Source of the DNA: Mycobacterium sp. AT1
GTDB lineage: Bacteria > Actinomycetota > Actinomycetes > Mycobacteriales > Mycobacteriaceae
Assembly: GCF_002043095.1 (NCBI RefSeq)
Contig: NZ_MVOC01000076.1
Span: forward strand, 1-64,000
DNA: 64,000 nucleotides
Reading direction: 5' to 3'
How positions within the stretch are numbered: position 1 is the stretch's first letter; each line of letters begins with the position of its first letter. Both the position numbers and the translations under genes were made by a program. Shown in pieces: positions 8,065 through 16,533 of this stretch. The notes under the pieces are model-generated. The model had not been told where the DNA came from and ran no database searches. It worked only from the letters and a program-made list of their open reading frames with translations.

Positions 8065-9218
8065 CGGCCAACCGGGTTCAACCCGAGCGACACACCCGCC
8101 AGGCTGCGCTTGCGCGTGGTCAGTGCGTCGGCGATGGAGCGCAACGCCTTGGCCGCCGCGGAGTCGGGCGCGCTGAGCACCAGCGGCACGCCTGCGTCGC
8201 CCGCCTCCATCAACGCCTGGTCCAGGGGCACCTGGCCGAGGAGCGGGACGTCGGCCCCGACCGACCGGGTGAGGCTTTCAGCCACCTTCTGGCCGCCGCC
8301 CTCGCCAAAGAGGTTCATTACCGTGCCGTCGGGCAGCGTCAGACCGGACATGTTCTCCACCACGCCGACGATGCGCTGGCGGGTCTGCAGCGCGATGGCG
8401 CCAGCCCGCTCGGCGACCTCGGCGGCCGCCAGCTGAGGCGTCGTCACCACCAGGATCTCCGCGCCGGGGATCAGCTGGGACACCGAGATGGCGATGTCAC
8501 CGGTGCCGGGCGGAAGGTCGAGCAGCAGGACGTCGAGATCGCCCCAGTAGACGTCGGCCAGGAACTGCTGAAGGGCACGGTGCAACATCGGTCCGCGCCA
8601 CACCACGGGCGTGTTGCCCTGGGTGAACATGGCGATTGAGATGACCTTCACGTCGTGGGCGATCGGCGGCAGGATCATCGAGTCGACCTGCGTTGGCCGC
8701 TCTTCGGTGCCCATCATGCGTGGCACCGAATGGCCGTAGATGTCGGCGTCGAGGACGCCAACCGACAGCCCGCGGGCCGCAAGTGCCGCCGCGAGGTTCA
8801 CCGTCACGCTCGACTTGCCGACGCCGCCCTTGCCGGAGGCCACCGCGTACACCCGGGTCAGGGAGCCAGGCTGGGCGAAGGGGATCACCGGTTCCCTGGA
8901 GTCGCCCCGCAGCAGCTTGCGCAATTCGGCGCGCTGCTCGTCGTTCATCACGTCGAGCGTCACCTTGACCGCACCGGTGCCTGGCACGTCGACGACGGCC
9001 TGTTTGACGCGCTCGGTGATCTCGGTCTTCTTCGGACAGGCCGACGTCGTCAGGTAGATCTCGACGTGAACGCTGGCGTCGGTGCCGTCGACCGAGACGG
9101 CCTTGACCATGCCGACCTCGGTGATCGGCTTGCGAAGTTCGGGGTCGACGACCTTGGACAGCGCCGAACGAACGGCGGATTCCAGAGCGTCGGAGTCATG
9201 GGGCGATTGCTGGGACAT
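8061..9218 (-). CDS. mrp: Mrp/ApbC-type iron-sulfur cluster carrier ATPase
   Basis: A 385-residue protein with an N-terminal MIP18/DUF59 domain (about 10-105), including TTSACPKK with a Cys near residue 61, and a C-terminal P-loop ATPase domain. The deviant Walker A is GKGGVGKSS at about 129-137; DADIYGHS and LLLDLPPGTGD follow. The family carries 4Fe-4S clusters to apoproteins. An ATG at 9218 and a GTG at 9221 are adjacent possible starts; the ATG is given. It converges with tatB, and the two TAG stops share one CTAG (8061-8064). Confidence 0.93.
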   Translation of the reverse strand: MSQQSPHDSDALESAVRSALSKVVDPELRKPITEVGMVKAVSVDGTDASVHVEIYLTTSACPKKTEITERVKQAVVDVPGTGAVKVTLDVMNDEQRAELRKLLRGDSREPVIPFAQPGSLTRVYAVASGKGGVGKSSVTVNLAAALAARGLSVGVLDADIYGHSVPRMMGTEERPTQVDSMILPPIAHDVKVISIAMFTQGNTPVVWRGPMLHRALQQFLADVYWGDLDVLLLDLPPGTGDIAISVSQLIPGAEILVVTTPQLAAAEVAERAGAIALQTRQRIVGVVENMSGLTLPDGTVMNLFGEGGGQKVAESLTRSVGADVPLLGQVPLDQALMEAGDAGVPLVLSAPDSAAAKALRSIADALTTRKRSLAGVSLGLNPVGR

Positions 9219-9242
9219 CACCCGCGAGTGTATGCGCAGCCG

Positions 9243-10487
9243 TCAGTTGGCCGGACCGGGCATCGGCCCCGGTGGCGGCGGCGCGGGCGCAGGCGGCTGG
9301 GGCGCAGGCGGTGGGGGTCCGCCGAACGGAACGAACGCGGGCGGGGGCGGCGGTGGTGCCGCGGGCAGGGGAGCCGCTGCGGGCTGCGCCTGCGGCGTCA
9401 GGCAGAACACCTGACAGTTCTGTGGCGGTGCCGCCGGAGCCTGCGGCGTCAGGCAGAACACCTGGCAATTTTGTTGCGGCGCTGCGGGAACGCCTGCACC
9501 GGGCCCCGGCGGGATGCCGAGCTGGTTCTGACCGCCGGCGTCGACGAGGGAGATGGTGGCGAGCGGATCGTTGGCGGGCAGCCCGATTCCGGGGCCGATG
9601 CCCTCGGGGCTGGCCGCCAGATGGGCGTCACCGATCGGCGGGGCCACCCCGATGGGCGGCAGGTCGACGGGCACCACACCGGTCGCGTAGGCCGCCGCCC
9701 AGCCGAGCACGTTCTGGGCGTACGCCATCGAGTTGTTGTAGCGCAGGATCGCCGAGAGCACCTGCGAGCGGTCGCGCAGGTTCAGGTTGCCGCTGCAGAG
9801 GTACCTGGCGGCCCCCAGCGACGCATCGTACAGATTCTGGATGTCGGCCTTGCCGTCGCCGTTGGCGTCGGACGCGTACCGGGCCCACGTCCGCGGCAGG
9901 AACTGCATCGGACCCATCGCCCTGGCATAGGTCACCCGGCCGGCCTGCACGCTCTGCACGATGACCTCGTTGCCCGCAAGGGTGCCGTCGAGCGAAGGAC
10001 CGAAGATGCCCTGGACCGGGTTGCCCTGGGCGTCGGTGGCGCCACCGTTGGCGTGCACCGACTCGATGCGCCCGATCCCCGCGAGCAGATTCCAGCTGAC
10101 CCCGCAGCCCGGGTATGCCGAGGCCATCATGCGTTCGGCGTTGCGGTAGGCGCTCAGTGCGATGGCCGGAATGCCAAGACTGCCAGCCGATTTCACCACG
10201 ATTGGGGGCGGGGGAGCCGACAGGTTCGCCATGGCGAAGCGGAACGGGGTCGGTGGTCGCGGGGCCATGACCAGTACGACGCCGGAATCGTCACCGGTGC
10301 GGGCCACCGCCGCGAGGGGCGTGATGGCGGAGTCGGCGACGGCGTGCTTGGGTGTCGGCGCCGACGCGCCGACGGCCAGCAGCAGGATCAGCGGGGCGAT
10401 GACGGCGACGCCGAGGGCGGGAGTGCTCGCGACTCGGCGCGCGCGGCGTCGTACCGCTGCATATGCGGACCCGCCTCGAAGCTGCAC
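9243..10487 (-). CDS. Secreted or anchored lytic transglycosylase with Pro-rich Cys tail (Rv1230c-like)
   Basis: A 414-residue exported protein. A basic N-terminus leads into one hydrophobic segment (about residues 20-42). The MltB/SLT-like domain (about 85-260) has catalytic Glu in GIGRIESVH and the supporting motifs AMGPMQFLPRTW, DPYN-like DASLGAARYLC and RYNNSMAYA. It cleaves peptidoglycan glycan strands. The C-terminal 150 residues are Pro/Ala/Gly-rich and hold two copies of NCQVFCLTPQA, 17 residues apart. The GTG at 10487 was chosen because AAGGA lies 7 bases upstream and the length fits Rv1230c (recalled as 411). A longer TTG start at 10541 is also open. Confidence 0.82.
   Translation of the reverse strand: MQLRGGSAYAAVRRRARRVASTPALGVAVIAPLILLLAVGASAPTPKHAVADSAITPLAAVARTGDDSGVVLVMAPRPPTPFRFAMANLSAPPPPIVVKSAGSLGIPAIALSAYRNAERMMASAYPGCGVSWNLLAGIGRIESVHANGGATDAQGNPVQGIFGPSLDGTLAGNEVIVQSVQAGRVTYARAMGPMQFLPRTWARYASDANGDGKADIQNLYDASLGAARYLCSGNLNLRDRSQVLSAILRYNNSMAYAQNVLGWAAAYATGVVPVDLPPIGVAPPIGDAHLAASPEGIGPGIGLPANDPLATISLVDAGGQNQLGIPPGPGAGVPAAPQQNCQVFCLTPQAPAAPPQNCQVFCLTPQAQPAAAPLPAAPPPPPPAFVPFGGPPPPAPQPPAPAPPPPGPMPGPAN
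9388..9473. repeat. Two 35-bp direct repeats inside the transglycosylase gene
   Basis: Copies at 9388-9422 and 9439-9473 are identical at 32 of 35 bases with a 51-bp period. All three differences are synonymous in the encoded QNCQVFCLTPQA unit, which points to an in-frame duplication kept under protein-level selection. Confidence 0.8.
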
Positions 10488-10596
10488 TGGACCGTCCTTG
10501 ATCCCCGGTGACCAAACGTCACGCCTGGCAAAGCCCGGCAAACGTTGTGAACGACGCCACCATACCGATCAGGTGTTGCCCGTGTTACGGCATTGA

Positions 10597-11136
10597 CTAG
10601 ACGGACTCGTCAATGTCACGGACGGTCTTCGCGGGCGCATTCTTCTTCGGTTTCTTGGCTGCCTTCAGCTCGTCCAATAGCTCGCGCACTTCCTCGAGTT
10701 CGCGGCGAAGGTAATCGCGTGTGACGACCTCGCCGACCGCGATGCGGAGCGCGGCGAGCTCACGGGCGAGGTACTCGGTGTCGGCCTTGGTCTGCTCGGC
10801 GCGGCGCCGGTCCTCCTCCAGCGACACCCGGTCGCGGTTCTCCTGTCGGTTCTGAGCCAGCAGGATCAGCGGTGCGGCATAGGCGGCCTGGGTGGAGAAC
10901 GCCAGGTTCAGCAGGATGAACGGGTAGGGGTCGAATCGAAGCGACACCGCCACCAGGTTGAACGCGATCCACACGATCACCAGCACCGTCTGCATGGCGA
11001 GGTAGCGGCCCGTGCCGAGGAAACGTGCGATGGACTCGCTGATCCGGCCAACGGCCTCGATGTCCACCCGCGGGGTGAAGCGACGGCGCCGAGTGCGCGG
11101 GGTGTCGAGGCGTTGGCGTGCCGACAGATCGCTCAC
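10597..11136 (-). CDS. DUF1003 membrane protein (Rv1231c-like)
   Basis: A 179-residue protein with two close membrane segments (about residues 48-66 and 72-95), including FDPYPFILLNLAFSTQAAYA, the signature of DUF1003, followed by LILLAQNRQ and a long charged coiled-coil-like C-terminus ending Lys-rich. The function is unknown. The GTG at 11136 overlaps the stop of the upstream MgtE_N/CBS gene (11133-11136), so the two are co-translated. A partner role with that protein, perhaps in metal or ion handling, is only inference. Confidence 0.85.
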   Translation of the reverse strand: MSDLSARQRLDTPRTRRRRFTPRVDIEAVGRISESIARFLGTGRYLAMQTVLVIVWIAFNLVAVSLRFDPYPFILLNLAFSTQAAYAAPLILLAQNRQENRDRVSLEEDRRRAEQTKADTEYLARELAALRIAVGEVVTRDYLRRELEEVRELLDELKAAKKPKKNAPAKTVRDIDESV

Positions 11137-12461
11137 GACGGTCCTCCCGGCGTCGGGACGGCGGCGTCGGTCAGGTCATCCTGGCCGGGCAGCTCAGGGT
11201 CTTCTTGACGTACCCGCCAGTCGTGGGGCAGCAGATGGTCGAGGAGGTCGTCGACGGTGACGGCTCCGAGGAGGTGCTTCTCGTCGTCGACCACGGGCCC
11301 GCAGACCAAGTTGTAGGCCGCGAAGTAGCGCGTCACCGCGGCCAGGGTCGTCTCGGGGTCGAGGCTGGGCAGATCGGAGTCCATGATGCCGCTGACCAGC
11401 GAGGCCGGCGGTTCCCGAAGCAGCCGCTGCAGGTGCACGCAGCCCAGGTAGCGGCCGGTCGGGGTGGCCGTCGGCGGGCGCACGACGAAGACCAGCGACG
11501 ACAGGGCCGGGGTCAGCTCGGGATCGCGGACCCGGGCCAGCGCCTCGGCCACCGTGGTGCCGGGACCGAGCACCACGGGCTCGGAGGTCATCAGACCACC
11601 GGCGGTGTCGGGAGAGTGCTGCAGCAGCCGTCGCACCGACTCCGAATCCTCGGGATCCATCCTGGCCAGCAGCGCCTCGGCGGCCGACGCACCCAACTCG
11701 CCGAGGAGGTCGGCGGCGTCGTCGGGGTCCATTGCCTCGAGCACGTCGGCGGCGCGTTCGGGCTCGAGGCGCTCCATCAGATCGGCCTGCTCGCTCTCGG
11801 GCAGCTCCTGCAGGATGTCGGCGAGGCGTTCGTCGTCGAGTGCGTTGACCACCTCGTAGCGACGCTTCGCCGGAAGGTCGCGGATCGCGTCGGCGACGAC
11901 GATGGGGCGCTGTCCGGCGAACTGCGCCAGCAGATAGGCGACACCCTGACCGGGCAGCGACATCGCCGAGTGCGTCAGCCCGGTGACGTTCTGCCAGTCC
12001 ACGATGTGCACGGAGGTGCGGCGGCCGAGCCTGCGGTGACTGCGGACCGCGACCCGCGTCACCACCCAGTCCCTGGTGCGGATCTGTTCGATGGCGAGGT
12101 CGACGACGACGAGGTCGACTCCGGCGAGTTCTTCGAGTTCTGGATCCTGCACGCGAACGCGGGTGTCGAGTACCTGACCGAAGACCAGGACCTCACCGGG
12201 CCGCTGTGCGAAGCGGCGCAGTGAGACGTTGGCGGTCGTCAGCGTGACCGCATTGGGTTCGATCGCGGTAACCCGGAGAAGTCCGACGAAAATCCTTCTG
12301 CGCGTAAGCAATTCGACGACAAGGCCGAGGACGCGCGGTTGTTGGCGGCCAATGCCGATGCTGATCACCACGTCGCGGACGCGGCCGATCGACTCACCGT
12401 CGGGGCCGAGTACCAGCATCCCCGCAAGTCGGGCCGCATAGACCCTGTTCACCGCCACCAT
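11133..12461 (-). CDS. Soluble PRC-barrel/MgtE_N/CBS protein (Rv1232c-like)
   Basis: A 442-residue protein without membrane segments. The N-terminal part resembles PRC-barrel domains. It is followed by an MgtE intracellular N-domain of short helical repeats (ADILQELPESEQADLMERL, ADVLEAMDPDDAADLLGEL) at about 210-285. A CBS pair then occupies about 290-420 (MTSEPVVLGPGTTVAEAL and IMDSDLPSLDPETTL). The MgtE pore domain is absent, so this looks like a free Mg- or nucleotide-sensing module. A TACTCT -10 (12474-12469) ends 7 bp before the ATG, so a leaderless mRNA is likely. It is coupled to the DUF1003 gene downstream. Confidence 0.85.
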   Translation of the reverse strand: MVAVNRVYAARLAGMLVLGPDGESIGRVRDVVISIGIGRQQPRVLGLVVELLTRRRIFVGLLRVTAIEPNAVTLTTANVSLRRFAQRPGEVLVFGQVLDTRVRVQDPELEELAGVDLVVVDLAIEQIRTRDWVVTRVAVRSHRRLGRRTSVHIVDWQNVTGLTHSAMSLPGQGVAYLLAQFAGQRPIVVADAIRDLPAKRRYEVVNALDDERLADILQELPESEQADLMERLEPERAADVLEAMDPDDAADLLGELGASAAEALLARMDPEDSESVRRLLQHSPDTAGGLMTSEPVVLGPGTTVAEALARVRDPELTPALSSLVFVVRPPTATPTGRYLGCVHLQRLLREPPASLVSGIMDSDLPSLDPETTLAAVTRYFAAYNLVCGPVVDDEKHLLGAVTVDDLLDHLLPHDWRVRQEDPELPGQDDLTDAAVPTPGGPS

Positions 12462-12468
12462 GAATCAA

Positions 12469-12474
12469 AGAGTA
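12469..12474 (-). promoter_or_regulatory. -10 element for a leaderless MgtE_N/CBS mRNA
   Basis: TACTCT on the minus strand fits TANNNT and is followed by 7 bases and the ATG at 12461. There is no convincing -35. Its position also argues that the divergent CoA-lyase starts at GTG 12487 rather than at the overlapping ATG 12460. Confidence 0.4.
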
Positions 12475-12486
12475 GAGACTGAACTC

Positions 12487-13446
12487 GTGGAGAACCTCTA
12501 TCGCCCCCGCAGAACGTGCCTTTCGGTCCCCGGCAGCAGCGCGAAGATGATCCAGAAGGCCAAGCAACTGCCCGCAGATCAGGTGTTCCTCGATCTCGAG
12601 GACTCGGTGGCCTCAGATGCCAAGGCGCACGCCCGTACTCAAGTTGCCGCCAGCTTGGCAGAAGGCGGTTGGGCCGGGCAGCTACGCGGCGTGCGCGTCA
12701 ACGACTGGACGACGCCGTGGACGCACGCCGACGTCATCGAGGTCGTCGCGACGGCGGGCCGTGACGTCGACGTCGTGATCCTGCCGAAGGTGACCGACGT
12801 CTCCCACGTGCAGGCGCTCGATCTGTTGTTGACCCAACTCGAGGTCACCCACGGACTGCCGGTGGGGCGGATCGGCGTCGAGGCGCAGATCGAGAACGCC
12901 GAGGGACTGACCAACGCCGACGCGATCGCGGCGGGGCCGCGGGTACAGGCCCTGGTGCTCGGACCCGCGGACATGATGGCGAGTCTCAACATGCGCACCC
13001 TGGTCGTCGGTGAGCAACCCGAGGGGTACGACGTCGGCGACGCGTATCACCACGTGTTCATGCGGATCCTCGTCGCGGCCCGCGCACGGGGGATCAACGC
13101 GATCGACGGTCCGTTCCTGAAGGTGCGCGACGTGGACGCGTTCCGGCGAGTGGCGGGCCGGGCCGCAGCACTCGGCTACGACGGCAAATGGGTGCTGCAC
13201 CCGGACCAGATCGCGGCGGGCAACGAGATCTTCAGTCCCCGCCAGGCCGACTACGACCATGCCGAGCTGATCCTCGAGGCCTACGAGTGGCACACGTCGC
13301 GGGTCGGCGGAGCCAGGGGGGCGGTGATGCTTGGAGACGAGATGATCGACGAGGCGAGCCGCAAGATGGCGTTGGTGGTCGCGGGCAAGGGCCGCGCCGC
13401 GGGCATGACGCGGACGACGGCCCCGTTCGAACCGCCGGCTCAGTAG
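12487..13446 (+). CDS. CitE/malyl-CoA-lyase-type CoA ester lyase
   Basis: A 319-residue HpcH/HpaI TIM-barrel lyase of the citrate lyase beta/CLYBL/malyl-CoA lyase group. Visible motifs are RRTCLSVPGSS, the metal-binding VFLDLEDSVA, EAQIENAEGL, GPADMMASL and DGKWVLHP. It should cleave or form beta-hydroxyacyl-CoA esters such as malyl-, citramalyl- or methylmalyl-CoA; the exact substrate is not visible. No citrate lyase alpha or gamma partners are nearby, which argues against true citrate lyase. An ATG at 12460 would overlap the divergent start codon by 2 bp, so the GTG at 12487 is preferred. I know of no counterpart at this point in M. tuberculosis. The 3' end overlaps the next gene by 7 bp. 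Confidence 0.8.
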   Translation: MENLYRPRRTCLSVPGSSAKMIQKAKQLPADQVFLDLEDSVASDAKAHARTQVAASLAEGGWAGQLRGVRVNDWTTPWTHADVIEVVATAGRDVDVVILPKVTDVSHVQALDLLLTQLEVTHGLPVGRIGVEAQIENAEGLTNADAIAAGPRVQALVLGPADMMASLNMRTLVVGEQPEGYDVGDAYHHVFMRILVAARARGINAIDGPFLKVRDVDAFRRVAGRAAALGYDGKWVLHPDQIAAGNEIFSPRQADYDHAELILEAYEWHTSRVGGARGAVMLGDEMIDEASRKMALVVAGKGRAAGMTRTTAPFEPPAQ

Positions 13447-14021
13447 CCGTAGGTCGAGGTCGAGGACGCGGCGATCACCATGAAGATGACGACGACGTAG
13501 ACCAACCAGCCGACGACGGACAGTGCGCCAACGATGACGCCCGCAAGGGCCATGCCGTGGCCCTCCTGCCCGGTGCGCTTGGTCTCGCGCATCGCGATGA
13601 TCCCGAGGATGAGCCCGACGATCGACGGCACCCCGCAGAAGAAGAGTCCGGACAGGGACGTCACCAGGGCCGCGATGGCCTTGCCGTTGGTGCCGACCGG
13701 CCGGGCCGGCGCGTAGGGGTCATACGGCGCGCCGTATCCGCCGTATCCGCCTTGATACTGCGGTGGGTACCCGGGCGGCGGCATTCCGGGCGGCGGGTAG
13801 CCCGCCTGCTGGTAGCCCGGCTGCGGGTAGCCCGGCGGCGGCGGGTAGCCGGGCTGTTGAAAGTCGGGCTGCTGGAAGTCGGTGGGAGGGCCGTAATTCG
13901 GCGGCGGGTTGACGGAGTCCGTCGGATAGTCCACCGGCGCATACGGATCGCCCTGCGGGGCCGAGTTCTCCAGCGGCGGGTACTCCCGGCCACGGGCCGG
14001 TTCGTCGGATCCAGTGCTCAT
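13440..14021 (-). CDS. Proline/tyrosine-rich DUF4190 membrane protein (Rv1233c-like)
   Basis: A 193-residue protein. The N-terminal 100 residues are Pro/Gly/Tyr/Gln-rich with repeated PGYPQPGYQQAGYPPPG-like units. Two membrane segments follow (about 118-140 and 160-183), with the DUF4190 hallmark of a helix, a short charged loop (MRETKRTGQEGHGMALAG) and a second helix. The function is unknown; Pro-rich tails of this kind are common in mycobacterial cell-envelope and division-associated proteins. The ATG at 14021 overlaps the stop of the upstream small membrane gene (14018-14021). Confidence 0.8.
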   Translation of the reverse strand: MSTGSDEPARGREYPPLENSAPQGDPYAPVDYPTDSVNPPPNYGPPTDFQQPDFQQPGYPPPPGYPQPGYQQAGYPPPGMPPPGYPPQYQGGYGGYGAPYDPYAPARPVGTNGKAIAALVTSLSGLFFCGVPSIVGLILGIIAMRETKRTGQEGHGMALAGVIVGALSVVGWLVYVVVIFMVIAASSTSTYGY

Positions 14022-14263
14022 AGCGTGCTCAGTCCCATCACGATTGCGGTCATGCTCAACAGCAGGGTGACGGCGCCGACGAGGATCCCCGCCGTCGCCA
14101 GGCCGCGACCGCCCTCGCCGGTCACCGCGATCTGGTTGAGGGCGTAGACCCCCAGGGCGATGCCGATGATCGAACCGATCCCCAACAACGTCACCACCGA
14201 CGACGCCAATGACACGACGGCCGTACGGTTCGTACGTCTCGCCGTCCTGCTGGGCGATGTCAT
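14018..14263 (-). CDS. Small DUF4190-like membrane protein
   Basis: An 81-residue protein with two membrane segments (about 14-36 and 51-76) separated by a short loop, AVTGEGGRGLATAG. It resembles the C-terminal half of the next gene, so the pair may be paralogues. The ATG at 14263 follows GGAGA at good spacing. The frame is open much further upstream, but that part has no membrane-protein character and runs into the divergent gene. It is coupled to the downstream gene by an ATGA overlap. Confidence 0.75.
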   Translation of the reverse strand: MTSPSRTARRTNRTAVVSLASSVVTLLGIGSIIGIALGVYALNQIAVTGEGGRGLATAGILVGAVTLLLSMTAIVMGLSTL

Positions 14264-14434
14264 GGTCTCCAACCTAGCGTTCCCGAGGGTCGGGTCGGGA
14301 CGTGAACCTACCGGACAGGGAATTAGCCAGGGTTCGTCGGCCGGACGGCACGTATCTCGGCCCTCGAACGTTGAGAATGTATGGAGCAGCTCCACGCGAA
14401 CGCGACTGAACACGACAGGACAGGGACACCGACG

Positions 14435-14947
14435 ATGACGAACCCAATTCACAATCCGGGGCGGGCTGGACAGAATCAGGGCCGTGGGGGATTCGCTTCG
14501 CTTCCGACCCCACCGAAGGGCTGGCCCATCGCCTCCTACCCGACCTACGCCGAGGCGCAGCGCGCCGTCGACCACCTGTCGGACCAAGAGTTCCCCGTGC
14601 AACAGGTGACGATCGTCGGCGTCGACCTAATGCAGGTCGAGCGCGTCACCGGCAGGCTCACGTGGCCGAAGGTGCTCGGCGGAGGTGCGCTGACGGGCGC
14701 GTGGCTGGGCCTGTTCATCGGACTGGTGCTCGGCTTCTTCGGCCCGAACGTGTGGAGTTCGCTCATCGCCGGGCTGCTCGCAGGTGTGTTCTTCGGCTTG
14801 ATCACCTCGGGCCTTCAGTACGCGATGGCGCGGGGCACAAGAGATTTCAGCTCGACGATGCAATTGGTTGCCGGACGCTACGACGTGCTGTGTGATCCGC
14901 AGAGCGCCGAGCAGGGCCGGGACTTGTTGGCGCGCTTGACCATTTAA
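14435..14947 (+). CDS. General-stress-protein-17M-like membrane protein (Rv1234-like)
   Basis: A 170-residue protein. An N-terminal YflT/general stress 17M-like fold (PIASYPTYAEAQRAVDHLSD, VQQVTIVGVDLMQVERVTG) precedes two Gly-rich membrane helices (about 88-108 and 112-132). The family has no established biochemical role. The ATG at 14435 follows a GGACAGGGA site. It is divergent from the small membrane gene, with about 170 bp between starts, in which I see no convincing promoter. The length is close to Rv1234 (recalled as 175). Confidence 0.82.
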   Translation: MTNPIHNPGRAGQNQGRGGFASLPTPPKGWPIASYPTYAEAQRAVDHLSDQEFPVQQVTIVGVDLMQVERVTGRLTWPKVLGGGALTGAWLGLFIGLVLGFFGPNVWSSLIAGLLAGVFFGLITSGLQYAMARGTRDFSSTMQLVAGRYDVLCDPQSAEQGRDLLARLTI

Positions 14948-15036
14948 GCCCGGCCTTTCGCCCGACGCTCGCGTGCAGATTGGAACGCGCGAAGGTTGCT
15001 GCCGCATCACGATTTCGACCCATTGGTGCGGATGTG

Positions 15037-15066
15037 TTGCACATCGCGCGTAACTCGCTCTACGGT
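15037..15066 (+). promoter_or_regulatory. Candidate promoter of lpqY-sugABC
   Basis: TTGCAC (15037-15042), an 18-bp spacer and TACGGT (15061-15066) fit a mycobacterial SigA promoter and would give a leader of about 60 bases before the lpqY GTG. The rest of the 188-bp gap shows nothing clear. Confidence 0.45.
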
Positions 15067-15135
15067 TTGCGCGCGGGACGTTCCCGCCCGAACCCGCCCC
15101 GGCGGTGAGATCGGGGATGCGGACGGGAGACGCTG

Positions 15136-16533
15136 GTGCGCGTTAGGCGGCTATGCGCTGCGGCGTTGGCTGGGCTGACGACGGCGTCACTCGCGTCGGC
15201 CTGCGGTGTTCACGACGACGGGATCGTCGTCAACTACTACACACCGGCCAACGAGATGGCCACCTTCACCGCGGTTGCCAAGCGGTGCAACGAAGAACTC
15301 GGCGGTCGCTTCACGATCAAGCAGATCAGCCTGCCCAAGGGCGCCGACGATCAACGCCTGCAACTGGCTCGCCGGCTCACCGGCAACGACAAGTCGCTCG
15401 ACGTGATGGCACTCGACGTGGTGTGGACCGCCGAATTCGCCGAGGCGGGTTGGGCTCTGCCGCTCTCCGACGATCCGGCAGGCCAAGCCGAGGCCGACGC
15501 CCGGGCGAACACGCTTCCCGGCCCACTCGAAACGGCCACGTGGCACGACCGGCTCTTTGCATCGCCGATCACCACCAACACCCAATTGCTTTGGTACCGA
15601 GCCGATTTGATGCAAAGCCCACCGCAGACCTGGGACGACATGGTCAGCGAGGCAACCCGCTTGCACGACGAGGGCAAGCCGAGCTGGATCGCGTTGCAGG
15701 CCAAGCAGTACGAGGGCCTGGTCGTCTGGTTCAACACCTTGCTGACCAGTGCGGGAGGGCAGGTGCTCTCCGACGACGGCAAGACCGTCACGCTGACCGA
15801 CACCCCCGAACACCGGGCGGCCACGGTGAAGGCCCTTGAAATCATCAAGGCCGTCGCCACCGCCCCCGGCGCCGATCCGTCGATCACCCAGACCGACGAG
15901 GCCACCGCGAGGTTGGCTCTCGAACAGGGCAACGCCGCGCTGGAGGTCAACTGGCCGTTCGTCCTTCCGTCGATGCTGGAGAACGCCGTCAAGGGTGGCG
16001 TGCCCTACCTGCCGCTGAACGAGCGCGACGACCTCAAGGGCAGCATCGACGACCTTGGGACGTTCAAGCCCAGCGACGAGCAGTTCGACGCGGCGTACGA
16101 CGCCAGCAAGGAAGTGTTCGGCTTCGCGAACTACCCCGGGGTGGTGCCCGGCCAGCCGGCCAGGGTGACACTCGGTGGGCTCAACCTCGCGGTGGGCAAG
16201 AACACCCAACATCGGGCCGAGGCGTTCGAGGCCATCCGCTGCCTGCGCAGCGTCGAGAACCAGCGCTACACCTCCGTCGAGGGTGGCCTGCCCGCCGTTC
16301 GTACGTCGCTGTACGACGACCCGGAGTTCCAGAAGAAGTATCCGCAGTACGCGATCATCCGCGAGCAGCTCACCAACGCCGCCGTGCGGCCGGCGACGCC
16401 GGTCTACCAGTCGGTGTCGACCAGGATCTCGGCGACGCTGGCCCCGATCACCGACATCGACCCGGAGCGCACCGCGGACGAGCTCGCCGAACAGGTGCAA
16501 AAGGCCGTCGACGGCAAGGGCCTGATCCCATGA
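15136..16533 (+). CDS. lpqY: Trehalose-binding lipoprotein LpqY
   Basis: A 465-residue substrate-binding lipoprotein of the MalE-like solute-binding family. The signal peptide ends in the lipobox LASAC with Cys at residue 23, so it is anchored outside the membrane. In mycobacteria LpqY delivers trehalose, released during mycolate transfer by antigen 85, to SugABC for recycling. The GTG at 15136 follows GGGAG. The stop overlaps the sugA ATG (16530-16533). The operon lpqY-sugA-sugB-sugC is complete. Confidence 0.93.
   Translation: MRVRRLCAAALAGLTTASLASACGVHDDGIVVNYYTPANEMATFTAVAKRCNEELGGRFTIKQISLPKGADDQRLQLARRLTGNDKSLDVMALDVVWTAEFAEAGWALPLSDDPAGQAEADARANTLPGPLETATWHDRLFASPITTNTQLLWYRADLMQSPPQTWDDMVSEATRLHDEGKPSWIALQAKQYEGLVVWFNTLLTSAGGQVLSDDGKTVTLTDTPEHRAATVKALEIIKAVATAPGADPSITQTDEATARLALEQGNAALEVNWPFVLPSMLENAVKGGVPYLPLNERDDLKGSIDDLGTFKPSDEQFDAAYDASKEVFGFANYPGVVPGQPARVTLGGLNLAVGKNTQHRAEAFEAIRCLRSVENQRYTSVEGGLPAVRTSLYDDPEFQKKYPQYAIIREQLTNAAVRPATPVYQSVSTRISATLAPITDIDPERTADELAEQVQKAVDGKGLIP

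Noticed and set aside
10591..10615. CATTGAC/GTCAATG inverted repeat at the end of the DUF1003 gene
   Set aside because: Seven-bp arms with an 11-base loop and weak A/T pairs, half inside the coding sequence; too weak to call a terminator.
13788..13862. Short GGGTAGCC-like DNA repeats
   Set aside because: They encode the PGYxQ/PPG repeats of the Pro-rich DUF4190 protein and follow from the protein composition, not from a separate DNA element.
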